A stretch of DNA of 64,000 nt from CAVSJO01 sp963728445 (lineage in GTDB: Bacteria; Gemmatimonadota; Gemmatimonadetes; Longimicrobiales; RSA9), in assembly GCA_963728445.1 (NCBI GenBank), contig CAVSJO010000004.1, forward strand, positions 248,001 to 312,000, written 5' to 3'. The position numbers and the translations under genes were made by a program. Each line of letters begins with the position of its first letter. Positions within the stretch are counted from its first letter, which is position 1. Of the stretch, positions 25,819 through 38,873 are shown piece after piece. Below the pieces are notes generated by a model. The model saw only the letters and a program-made list of their open reading frames with translations, did no database searches and was not told where the DNA came from.

Positions 25819-26732
25819 TGCGACGCCCACCCGCGCTGCAGAGAGGCGTGATCATCCTGCCCAGCGCCCTGACGCTGGCGAACCTCTTCTTCGGGATCTG
25901 GGCCATCGTCGCGGCCTCGCGGGGCGACTTCACGACCGCCGCGTGGCTCATCGTGCTGGCGGGAATCGCGGACATGATCGACGGGCGCGTCGCCCGGGTC
26001 ACGCAGACCGGAAGCCGGTTCGGCGAGGAGCTGGATTCCCTCGTCGACGCCATCAGCTTCGGCGTCGCCCCGGCGATGATCGTCTACTTCCTGTTCCTGT
26101 CCCGGGACCCCTGGGGATGGGTGGCCTCCTTCATCTACGTGACCGGCGCCGTGGTGCGCCTGGCGCGCTTCAACGTGGAGCAGGCCGGACAGGCCAAGAC
26201 CCATTTCCACGGGCTGCCATCCCCCTCCGCCGGCATGACGCTGGCCACGTTCTACCCGTTCAGCCAGACCGCCTTCTTCGCGAACTGGTTCGCCGGCATG
26301 AACTGGCCGTTCCTGATGATCGTCCTGATGGTCCTGCTGAGCGGGCTGATGCTGAGTCACGTGCTCTACCCCGTGATGCCGAAATTCAGCTTCCGTACGA
26401 CCCGGGGGATCCTCACGGGCGTGTTCATGCTGGGCGCGCTCGTCATGGCCCTGACCGTTCCGGCCTACTTCTTCTTCCCCTTCCTCGTGATCTACATCGG
26501 CTACGGCCTGGCGAAGGCGCTGGTGCTCGGCTTCTTCGAGCGCATGCCCGACCGGGACATGCTGTTCGACGATGGCGACGACGACGCCGACGAGGCCGGC
26601 GCCGAGCTGCGCGAGATCGACTACGAGGAGTTGCGCGGATCCCCCGAGCGACTGCGTGGTCAGCGGCCTCGCCGCCGCCCGCGGCGCGTCCGCCGCCCCA
26701 AACCTGGAACCAGCCCGGAGAGCGACGAATGA
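25818..26732 (+). CDS. pssA: CDP-diacylglycerol-serine O-phosphatidyltransferase
   Basis: Membrane enzyme that makes phosphatidylserine, precursor of phosphatidylethanolamine. 304 residues. The CDP-alcohol phosphotransferase motif DG(x)2AR(x)8G(x)3D(x)3D is seen in DGRVARVTQTGSRFGEELD followed by SLVD. About six to eight hydrophobic segments span residues 10-235. The cytoplasmic C-terminal tail is acidic (DDGDDDADEAGAE), then strongly basic (RGQRPRRRPRRVRRPKP). ATG at 25818 shares a base with the purC stop, and the end overlaps purS by 4, so this lipid gene is embedded in the purine operon. Confidence 0.92.
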   Translation: MRRPPALQRGVIILPSALTLANLFFGIWAIVAASRGDFTTAAWLIVLAGIADMIDGRVARVTQTGSRFGEELDSLVDAISFGVAPAMIVYFLFLSRDPWGWVASFIYVTGAVVRLARFNVEQAGQAKTHFHGLPSPSAGMTLATFYPFSQTAFFANWFAGMNWPFLMIVLMVLLSGLMLSHVLYPVMPKFSFRTTRGILTGVFMLGALVMALTVPAYFFFPFLVIYIGYGLAKALVLGFFERMPDRDMLFDDGDDDADEAGAELREIDYEELRGSPERLRGQRPRRRPRRVRRPKPGTSPESDE

Positions 26733-27007
26733 GCCGATTCCGCGTGACGGTGAGGATCACGCCCCGAGAAGGACTGCTGGACCCCGAAGGCAAGGCCGTC
26801 GGAGGCGCCCTGCACTCCCTGGGATTCGACGCGGTGGACGCGGTTCGCGTCGGCCGCCTGGTGAGTTTCGACCTCCGGGCCGGGTCGGAGGCCGAGGCCG
26901 GTTCGAAGGCGCGGGACATGTGCGAGCGCCTGCTGGCGAACCCGGTCACGGAGGACTTCGCCATCGAGGTCGAGGCTTCCGCGGGCGACGGGGAGAGCCG
27001 GTCGTGA
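26729..27007 (+). CDS. purS: FGAM synthase subunit PurS
   Basis: Small subunit of the three-part phosphoribosylformylglycinamidine synthase (PurSQL). 92 residues. FRVTVRITPREGLLDPEGKA, then GALHSLGFDAVDAVRVGRL and CERLLANPVTEDFAIEVE match the family along its whole length. It bridges PurL and PurQ and helps channel ammonia. ATG 26729 overlaps pssA by 4 bases (ATGA), and its stop overlaps purQ by 4. Confidence 0.94.
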   Translation: MSRFRVTVRITPREGLLDPEGKAVGGALHSLGFDAVDAVRVGRLVSFDLRAGSEAEAGSKARDMCERLLANPVTEDFAIEVEASAGDGESRS

Positions 27008-27791
27008 GCGTGCGCGCCGCCATCGTCACCTTCCCGGGCTCGAACTGCGACTACGACTGCTACAAGGCCGTCACCGACGTCCTGGGCGGTGACGCCTGGT
27101 TCGTCTGGCACCGCGAGCACGATCTCGGCGATCCGGACATCGTGATCCTGCCCGGAGGATTCAGCTACGGGGACTATCTCCGCGCCGGGGCCATCGCACG
27201 CTTCTCCCCGGCGATGGAGGACGTGCGCCGCTTCGCCGAGGCCGGAGGACCCGTCCTCGGCATCTGCAACGGCTTCCAGATCCTGTGCGAGGCCGGCCTG
27301 CTGCCAGGCGCGCTGGTCCGCAACGACAGCCTCAAGTTCCGCAGCCTGGACGTGCACGTCCGCGTCGACAACGCCGACACCCTGTTCACGCGGCGCTACG
27401 CGGCGGGTCAGGTGCTGCGCCTGCCCATCGCCCACGGCGAAGGCAACTTCGTGGCCGACGCGGACACGCTCGACGGGCTCGAGGCGTCCGGCCGCGTCGT
27501 CTTCCGCTACTGCACCGCGGACGGCGACGTCACGACGGCGGCGAACCCGAACGGCTCCGCCCGCAACATCGCCGGCATCGTGAACGAGGCCGGAAACGTG
27601 CTCGGGCTGATGCCGCATCCCGAGCGGGCCGTCGAGGCACTGCTCGGCGGAACCGACGGACTCGGCGTCTTCGAGTCGGTCCGGGACGCCGTGGCCGATG
27701 GGCTCGGTCCTGCGCCGGCGGCGTCGGCCTCGGGGTCAACGACGTCGGACGGGGCGTCGACGACGTCGGCCGCCGCGCCGCGGAGGCAGCC

Positions 27792-27795
<4 letters not shown>
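27004..27795 (+). CDS. purQ: FGAM synthase glutaminase subunit PurQ
   Basis: Class I glutamine amidotransferase that supplies ammonia to PurL. 263 residues. Seen: VTFPGSNCDYDCYKAV, ILPGGFSYGDYLRAGAIA, VLGICNGFQIL (nucleophilic Cys), PIAHGEGNFVAD and LMPHPERAVE (catalytic His, then Glu). The last 25-30 residues are a Ser/Thr/Ala-rich tail (ASASGSTTSDGASTTSAAAP) that PurQ usually lacks. Start GTG 27004 overlaps purS by 4, and the stop overlaps purL by 4. Confidence 0.95.
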
Positions 27796-30155
<2,360 letters not shown>

Positions 30156-30256
30156 GCCCGTCAGGCGGCCCTCGCGCCGGCCGCGACGGCTTGCAGCCAA
30201 TGGAGCCATCCGGCAGGTTGAACTCTCTTGACCCATGCCAGGACTGAAGCGACAAC

Positions 30257-31636
30257 ATGTGCGGAATCGTGGCCGTCAGCGGGACCGATCACGCGGCCGA
30301 GCTCGCGTTCCTCGGCCTCTACGCCCTCCAGCACCGGGGGCAGGAAGCGGCGGGGATCGCCAGCGTCGACGCGGACGGGAAGGCCCAGCTCCACAAGGCG
30401 GCCGGCCTCGTCTCCGACTCCTTCGACGACGCCAGCCTGGCCGCGCTTCCCGGCAGCACCGCCCTCGGACACACGCGCTACTCCACGGCCGGCGGCTCGG
30501 GGCTGGTCAACGCGCAGCCCATCGTGGTGCGCTACCGCGAGGGTGACCTGGCGCTCGTCCACAACGGCAACATCACGAACGCCCGCAAGCTCCGACAGCA
30601 GCTCGTCCAGGAAGGCGCGATCCTGCAGGCGACGATCGACTCGGAGATCATCGTCCATCTCATCGCGCGCTCCAAGGCGCCGACGCCGGAAGAGCAGATC
30701 CGCGACGCCCTGACGCAGCTCACCGGCGCGTACTCCGTCCTCATCACCATCGGGAACACGCTCTACGCGGCCCGGGACCCGTGGGGCTTCCGGCCGCTCG
30801 TGCTCGGGCGCCGCGGCGACGGCTTCGTCCTGGCCAGCGAGTCCTGCGCCCTGGACATCATGAAGGCCGACTTCCTGTGCGAGGTCCAGCCGGGCGAGAT
30901 GCTCCGCATCGACGGCGGCGAGATCACGCCCCTGCCTTCCCTGCCGAAGCGGGACCGTGTGGCGCCGTGCGTCTTCGAGCTGGTCTACTTCGCCCGCCCC
31001 GACTCCGTGATCTGGAACGTCAGCGTCGACCGCGCCCGTCGTGACTTCGGGCGACAGCTCGCCCGGGAGCACCCCGTTGAGGCCGATTGCGTCTTCAGCG
31101 TGCCCGACTCGTCCAATTCGGCGGCCCTGGGCTTCAGCGAGGCGAGCGGCATCCCCCTCGAGCTCGGCCTCATCCGCAACCACTACGTCGGGCGCACGTT
31201 CATCCACCCGACGCAGGCCGGCCGCGACTTCCGGGTCCGCATCAAGTACAACGCCGTCCGGGACGTCATCGAGGGCCGCCGGGTCGTCGTCGTCGACGAC
31301 TCGCTGGTGCGCGGCACGACGAGCCGCGGCCTCATCGCCATGATCCGCGAGGCCGGGGCCCGCGAGGTCCACTTCCGCGTCGCCTCCCCACCGGTCCGCC
31401 ACCCGTGCTACTACGGCATCGACATGCCGACGCGCGAGGAGCTGATCGGCGCCCGCCTGTCCGTGCCCGAGATCCGGGCGCACCTGGACGTCGACTCCCT
31501 GGGCTACCTGTCACGCGAGGGCATGGCGGCGGCTCTCGAGGCCCACGGCCCCTTCTGCGACGCCTGCTTCTCGGGGGACTACACCGCGCCGCTCGTGGAT
31601 CTTCAGGAAGGGTTCGGCGCGACGTCGCATTGCTGA
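30257..31636 (+). CDS. purF: Amidophosphoribosyltransferase
   Basis: First committed step of purine synthesis, PRPP and glutamine to phosphoribosylamine. 459 residues. The protein starts MCGIVAVSG, so the glutaminase nucleophile Cys2 is exposed after Met removal without a propeptide. LGHTRYSTAGGS and VHNGNITNARKLR belong to the N-terminal domain. VVVVDDSLVRGTTSRGL is the PRPP loop. VRHPCYYGIDMP and FCDACFSGDY carry cysteines like those of the [4Fe-4S] class of PurF, although the propeptide usual in that class is absent. It ends the purine run and is followed by the hairpin array. Confidence 0.95.
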   Translation: MCGIVAVSGTDHAAELAFLGLYALQHRGQEAAGIASVDADGKAQLHKAAGLVSDSFDDASLAALPGSTALGHTRYSTAGGSGLVNAQPIVVRYREGDLALVHNGNITNARKLRQQLVQEGAILQATIDSEIIVHLIARSKAPTPEEQIRDALTQLTGAYSVLITIGNTLYAARDPWGFRPLVLGRRGDGFVLASESCALDIMKADFLCEVQPGEMLRIDGGEITPLPSLPKRDRVAPCVFELVYFARPDSVIWNVSVDRARRDFGRQLAREHPVEADCVFSVPDSSNSAALGFSEASGIPLELGLIRNHYVGRTFIHPTQAGRDFRVRIKYNAVRDVIEGRRVVVVDDSLVRGTTSRGLIAMIREAGAREVHFRVASPPVRHPCYYGIDMPTREELIGARLSVPEIRAHLDVDSLGYLSREGMAAALEAHGPFCDACFSGDYTAPLVDLQEGFGATSHC

Positions 31637-31640
31637 GGGA

Positions 31641-31813
31641 CGGCGGGCTACGCCCGCCGCAGGGGGTCGCGGCGCCTGCGGCGCCGCTCCGAGGGGGTCG
31701 CTCGCCTGCGGCTTCGCTCCGAGGGGGTCGCTCGCCTGCGGCTTCGCTCCGAGGGGGTCGCTCGCCTGCGGCTTCGCTTCGAGGGGGTCGCGCCGCTGCG
31801 CGGCGCTCCGAGG
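31641..31813. repeat. Hairpin repeat array, left half (GAGGGGGTCG units)
   Basis: Begins 5 bases after purF with a perfect 8-bp hairpin (CGGCGGGC TAC GCCCGCCG, 31641-31659). It continues as five units of 30 bases starting at 31661, 31691, 31721, 31751 and 31781. Each unit has the core GAGGGGGTCG followed by a small inverted repeat whose loop is TGC. Stems differ between units but stay paired in the outer ones: GGCGCC/GGCGCC in the first and GCGCCGC/GCGGCGC in the last. The three inner units are nearly identical and pair over 3 bp only. No supportable gene lies here. Confidence 0.85.
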
Positions 31814-31903
31814 ACTGCGGGCGGCGGGCCGACTCGAGCGGAGGCGATGGGCAGGGTCCCGCCCCTGGATGAGCCAAGAACCCCGCGCAGCCGGCCTCCG
31901 CGC

Positions 31904-32080
31904 GACCCCCTCGGAGGGGCCGCAGGCCCCGACCCCCTCGGAGGCGCCGCAGGCCCCGACCCCCTCGGAGGGGCCGCAGGCCCCGACCCCCTCGGAGGCG
32001 CGCCAGAAGCGCGCCGACCCCCTCGGAGGCGCGCCAGAAGCGCGCCGACCCCCTGCGGGCGCGCCCCGCGCGCCCGCGAG
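31904..32080. repeat. Hairpin repeat array, right half (GACCCCCTCGGAG units)
   Basis: The same family in the opposite orientation. Units start at 31904, 31931, 31958 (27 bases each), 31985, 32016 (31 bases each) and 32047 (34 bases). The core is GACCCCCTCGGAG; the last unit has GACCCCCTGCGGG. Stems change in sequence but remain palindromic: GGGGCC-GCA-GGCCCC, GGCGCGC-CAGAA-GCGCGCC, and in the last GCGGGCGCG-CCCCG-CGCGCCCGC. Together with the left half it forms an inverted pair around 31814-31903. The array ends 70 bases before ppdK. Confidence 0.85.
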
Positions 32081-32150
32081 ACTCTCCTTCTGGCGCGGTT
32101 CTTGTTCACCCGTAACGTGCGTATCACGGACCGCAACCCGGGGGAAACGC

Positions 32151-34913
<2,763 letters not shown>

Positions 34914-35174
34914 CGGTTCGCGGGCGCTCCGGGCTCGCCGGAGGAGCCGGACCTCCTCGCGCCCGTTGCCGCGGCCGGCCGATGACGCCGGCCGGCGTCG
35001 ACACGGAGGAACGGAGGAACGGAGCCGGCGATCCTCCTGCCGCCGGATCACGTCTAAGAAGAATATTTTCCCTGCGGCAGACGCGCGCGCGACGTCCGCT
35101 TTTTCAAATCAGAACGACCGAAGGCGTAAGCGTAGCATGGGAACACGAGGCGCCGTCGCTGGTACTCTTCGCCC
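34914..35174. other. Intergenic region ppdK / 5'-nucleotidase
   Basis: 261 bases. A hairpin with 8-bp arms CGGCCGGC (34972-34979) and GCCGGCCG (34987-34994) could act as a terminator, but it has no T run. GGAGGAAC is repeated (GGAGGAACGGAGGAACGGAG, near 35006-35025). A+T-rich patches near 35060-35070 and 35098-35110 are the likely promoter zone, although no clear -35/-10 pair was found. Confidence 0.45.
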
Positions 35175-37430
35175 ATGGATCGACGAGCTTCGAACCGACG
35201 CAGAGCGGCCTCCATCGGGCCGCTCGCGTGCATTGTGGGCCTGCTCATCGCGGTGGGCGGCTGCGCCAGCGCAGGCAGTGGAAGCAGCGCCGGCGAGGGG
35301 GCCGGCACGTCCGGTGAATCGCGGGGCGACGTCGCCCTGACGCTGCTCGGCACGACCGACGTGCACGGGCACCTCCTGCCGGTGGACTACTACACGGGGG
35401 AGGCGACGGACTACGGACTCGCGCTGCTCGCGCCTCTCGTGGACAGCGTGCGCGCCGCGAATCCGAAGGGCAGCACCTACCTGTTCGACTCCGGCGACCT
35501 GCTCCAGGGCACTCCCCTCGCCTACGTCTACGCACGGCTCGAGTCGGGAACGCCGAATCCGATCATCCGGGCGATGAACGAGCTCGGGTACGACGCTTCG
35601 GCGGTTGGCAACCACGAGTACGACTACGGCGTGGAGCACCTGCAGAGGGCCGTGGCAGCGGCCGACTTCCCATTCGTGTCCGCCAGCGTCTTCGAGAACG
35701 GCACCGACAGGCACGCGTTCCGGCCCTACGTCCTGATCCCCCACGTGGTGGCGTCGGGCGACACGATTCTGATCGGCGTGACGGGCAACACACCGCCCGG
35801 GGTGGCGAACTGGGACCGGGCGACCGTCGAGGGCCACTACGACTTCCGGGACGTGGTCGAGTCCGTCGCGCCGGAGACCGTGGGCGCGACCGACGCGGAC
35901 CGGACAGCTGCGCCCGCAGCGCGCCTCCGGGTGATCGCGACCACCGACTTCCACGGGCACCTCCTGCCGGATACGTACCGATGGAGCCACGGCCGGCCGG
36001 TCGGCGGCGCGGCGGCGATCTCCGCATACGTCGCCCGGGAGCGCGCCCGGGCGGACAGCGCCGGCGTTCCCACCATCGTCGTCGATGCGGGGGACCTCAT
36101 GCAGGGAACGCCGATCTCGAACTTGACGGACGGGCGGGCGACGGTCGCGGTCTACGACGCGGCCGGCTACGACGCCGCCGCCATCGGGAACCACGAGTTC
36201 GACTGGGGCGCCGAAATGCTCCAGGAGCGCATGGCGCAGGCCCGCTTTCCGTGGCTGGCTGCGAACGTCTTCGTGGCGGGAACGGACACCGCGCCGTCCT
36301 ACGTGCGGCCCGCGGTCCTGCTGGAGCGGGGCGGTGTGCGCGTCGGGATCGTGGGATTGGCGGCGGAGGAGACGCCGACGACGACGCGTCCGAGCAACGT
36401 CGCCGGCCTCGCCTTCCGGGACGGCGCCGCGACGCTCGACGCGTGGATCCCGCGGCTGCGCGCCCGGGGCGCCGACTTCGTCGTGGTCCTCGCCCACGCG
36501 GGCGCGTTCTGCGATTCGACGCGCGAGGGGCTCTCGGCCGACACCGCGCGGCTGGAAACCGGCTGCGCGGGCGAGGTGATCGAGTGGGCGCGGGACGCGC
36601 GGGCGAAGCCCGACCTGATCGTGGCCGGGCACACGCACGTGCCCATCGAGACGCGGGTGGACGGCGTCCCCATCGTCGAAGCGGCGGCGTACGGCGAGCG
36701 CTACGACGTCGTCGATCTCAGCCGGGGCGACGGTGCGGCATCGGCCCGCATCCGCTCGATGACGCCCTGGACCGACTCCATCGCGCCGGACACGGCGGTA
36801 GCCGCACTCGTCGCCCGCTACCGGGCGGAGATCGGTCCGAAGGTGGACCGCGTCGTCGCCGACCTTGCCGACTCGCTCCCGAACGCCGAGGGCGAGTCGG
36901 CCCTCGGTGACCTGCTGGCCGACGCTCAGCGCAGCGCGACGGGCGCCCGCGCGGCCATCATGAACAACGGCGGGATTCGCGCGCCCCTCGACGCCGGAGC
37001 CGTCCGGTGGCGGGAGCTGTACGAGCTCCAGCCCTTCGGCAACCGCCTCGTGGTACTGGAGCTTTCGGGCGCCGAGCTCCGCCAGGCCATCGAGCACGGC
37101 CTGGTGCACGGCACGCCGTCCGTGCACGTGAGCGGAATACACGTACGCTACGATCCGCAGCGACCGGCCGGACAGCGGGTCCTCACGCTCCGCCTCGACG
37201 GGGGCGGAGAGGTCCGCGACGCCCGCGTGTACCCGGTCGCCGTAAACGACTTCATGGCCGACGGCGGGAGCGGCTTCACCATGCTCCAGCGGGCGGCGAC
37301 TCGACGCGAAACAGGTATCGTGGATCTGGATGCCCTGATCGACTATCTCTCCACGCAACCGCAGCCTGTCCGCGCCCCCGAGGGTGGACGCATGATCGCG
37401 GCGACACGCACGACACCGGAGGACCGATGA
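35175..37430 (+). CDS. 5'-nucleotidase lipoprotein with an extra truncated metallophosphatase module
   Basis: 751 residues. The signal peptide ends in a lipobox-like IAVGGC (C30). Residues 54-236 are an incomplete calcineurin-like module: TTDVHGHLLP (D62, H64), DSGDLLQGTP and AVGNHEYDYG, resembling 2',3'-cyclic phosphodiesterases, then a break with no GHTH. Residues 250-600 repeat the fold completely: TTDFHGHLLP, DAGDLMQGTP, AIGNHEFDWG and AGHTHVPIE. A 5_nucleotid_C substrate domain follows (MNNGGIRAPLDAG, LQPFGNRLVVLEL, NDFMADGGSGF). It probably dephosphorylates periplasmic AMP and other nucleotides. The last 4 bases overlap ada. Confidence 0.85.
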   Translation: MDRRASNRRRAASIGPLACIVGLLIAVGGCASAGSGSSAGEGAGTSGESRGDVALTLLGTTDVHGHLLPVDYYTGEATDYGLALLAPLVDSVRAANPKGSTYLFDSGDLLQGTPLAYVYARLESGTPNPIIRAMNELGYDASAVGNHEYDYGVEHLQRAVAAADFPFVSASVFENGTDRHAFRPYVLIPHVVASGDTILIGVTGNTPPGVANWDRATVEGHYDFRDVVESVAPETVGATDADRTAAPAARLRVIATTDFHGHLLPDTYRWSHGRPVGGAAAISAYVARERARADSAGVPTIVVDAGDLMQGTPISNLTDGRATVAVYDAAGYDAAAIGNHEFDWGAEMLQERMAQARFPWLAANVFVAGTDTAPSYVRPAVLLERGGVRVGIVGLAAEETPTTTRPSNVAGLAFRDGAATLDAWIPRLRARGADFVVVLAHAGAFCDSTREGLSADTARLETGCAGEVIEWARDARAKPDLIVAGHTHVPIETRVDGVPIVEAAAYGERYDVVDLSRGDGAASARIRSMTPWTDSIAPDTAVAALVARYRAEIGPKVDRVVADLADSLPNAEGESALGDLLADAQRSATGARAAIMNNGGIRAPLDAGAVRWRELYELQPFGNRLVVLELSGAELRQAIEHGLVHGTPSVHVSGIHVRYDPQRPAGQRVLTLRLDGGGEVRDARVYPVAVNDFMADGGSGFTMLQRAATRRETGIVDLDALIDYLSTQPQPVRAPEGGRMIAATRTTPEDR

Positions 37431-38476
37431 GCAGCCTGAACCGGGATCTCCTCTTCCGGCTCCCGAAGACCGACCTGCACGTGCACCTGGACGGCAGCGT
37501 GCGGCCGGAGACGCTTCTCGAGCTCGGAGAGGAGTACGGAGTCGAGATGCCGGAGACCGATCCCGAGGCGCTGCGCGAGTACATGCACGTCCGGGACGCG
37601 CGGAATCTGGTCGACTACCTCGAGCGCTTCGACGTGACCCTGTCCGTCATGCAGACCGAGGAGTCGCTGGAGCGCATCGCCTACGAGCTCGCGGAGGACG
37701 CCGCCGCCGAGAACGTGCGATACATGGAAGTCCGCTACTCACCGGTGCTGAACTCGCAGCAGGGGCTGCCCCTCACGGAGGCCGTCGAGGCGCCGCTGCG
37801 GGGACTGCGCCGCGCCGAGGAGGAGTTCGACATCCGCACGGGCATCATCATCTGCGGCATCCGCAACATGAGCCCCGAGACGTCGCGGGATCTGGCGGAC
37901 CTGACCGTCGCGTTCAAGCATCGCGGCGTCGTCGCCTTCGACCTCGCCGGCGCCGAGTACAACTATCCGGCCAAAAAGCACAAGGACGCGTTCTACACGG
38001 TCATCAACCGGAACATGGCCACCACGATCCACGCGGGGGAAGCGTACGGGCCCGAGTCGATCCACCAGGCGCTGCACTACTGCAAGGCGAATCGGATCGG
38101 CCATGGCACGCGTCTCTTCGAGGACCCGGACCTCATGCAGTACGTCAACGACTTTCGCATTCCCCTTGAGATCTGCCTCACCTCAAACGTCCAGACCCGG
38201 GCCGTTCCGAGCTTCGAGGACCATCCGCTCCGGCGCTACTACGACGATGGTCTGGTCGTCACCCTCAACACCGACAACCGCCTCATGAGCGCCACCACCG
38301 TGACCGAGGAGTTCTGGCGCGCCCATCAGCACCTCGGCTTCACGTGGGACGCGCTGACGGAGATCGCGCTCATGGGCTTCGAGAGTGCGTTCCTGCCCCA
38401 TCGGGACAAGGTTGCTCTCGTCGAGAAGGTCCGGTCCGAGATCCGTGCCATCGATCCAAAGGCGAGCGCGGCCTGA
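37427..38476 (+). CDS. Adenosine deaminase
   Basis: Converts adenosine (or a related aminopurine) to inosine. 349 residues, TIM barrel. Zinc ligands: H18 and H20 in KTDLHVHLDGS, the His in TIHAGEAYGPESI (with the catalytic Glu) and the Asp in TLNTDNRLMS. RIGHGTRLFEDP is also typical. The NTDN variant, rather than NTDD, is common in actinobacterial relatives. ATG 37427 overlaps the 5'-nucleotidase stop by 4 bases. The pair thus encodes AMP to adenosine to inosine. No signal peptide is evident, so this step is cytoplasmic while the nucleotidase is exported. Confidence 0.92.
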   Translation: MSSLNRDLLFRLPKTDLHVHLDGSVRPETLLELGEEYGVEMPETDPEALREYMHVRDARNLVDYLERFDVTLSVMQTEESLERIAYELAEDAAAENVRYMEVRYSPVLNSQQGLPLTEAVEAPLRGLRRAEEEFDIRTGIIICGIRNMSPETSRDLADLTVAFKHRGVVAFDLAGAEYNYPAKKHKDAFYTVINRNMATTIHAGEAYGPESIHQALHYCKANRIGHGTRLFEDPDLMQYVNDFRIPLEICLTSNVQTRAVPSFEDHPLRRYYDDGLVVTLNTDNRLMSATTVTEEFWRAHQHLGFTWDALTEIALMGFESAFLPHRDKVALVEKVRSEIRAIDPKASAA

Positions 38477-38873
38477 CGCCGCTCGACCTGGGCGCGCGGA
38501 CGGTCGTCCCGATGCGGCGGTGCCGCTGAACGGGGCGAATTCCCGATCCGCCTGCGATCCTTTCCGCCCCTTTCCGACGCCGAAACGTCCCACCCCTGTG
38601 CCCTTTCCGCACGGTCTCTACAGACAGCATCCGTGGCGCGCCCGGACCGGCACTTTCAGGGCATGGCGCATCCCTGTATATTCGCGCCGGCCGCAGCCCC
38701 GGACGTCTCGGGCCGGCCCGGGTCGCGCTGGAATTCCGCAGTCGGACCCTGCCTCCACGGGCGGATGTTTGGCTGCCGGTACGCCGGCGGAACGACTCCG
38801 TGACACAGACATCCGAGGCTTCAGTACTGGTCCGGAGCAGGGGCCAGCACGATCACTCCAACGAGAGACCGCA
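38477..38873. other. Long leader region before the TonB-dependent receptor
   Basis: 397 bases without a supportable gene. CCTTTCCG occurs three times (38559, 38569 and 38602) upstream of a candidate promoter. The stretch 38690-38860 would be a long 5' leader of more than 180 bases, rich in short GC palindromes. No known riboswitch signature was recognised. Confidence 0.45.
38653..38682 (+). promoter_or_regulatory. Candidate promoter for the TonB-dependent receptor
   Basis: CTTTCA (38653-38658), an 18-base spacer and TATATT (38677-38682). It is the only good -10 hexamer in the leader. Confidence 0.35.

Noticed and set aside
31661..31810. CRISPR-like array with 30-bp period
   Set aside because: The units are contiguous and the intervening parts are not unique spacers; three inner units are nearly identical and the others are palindromes. 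No cas gene is nearby.
38690..38873. Riboswitch in the leader of the TonB-dependent receptor
   Set aside because: A long leader with GC palindromes is present, but no cobalamin-box, TPP or other known conserved core could be identified.
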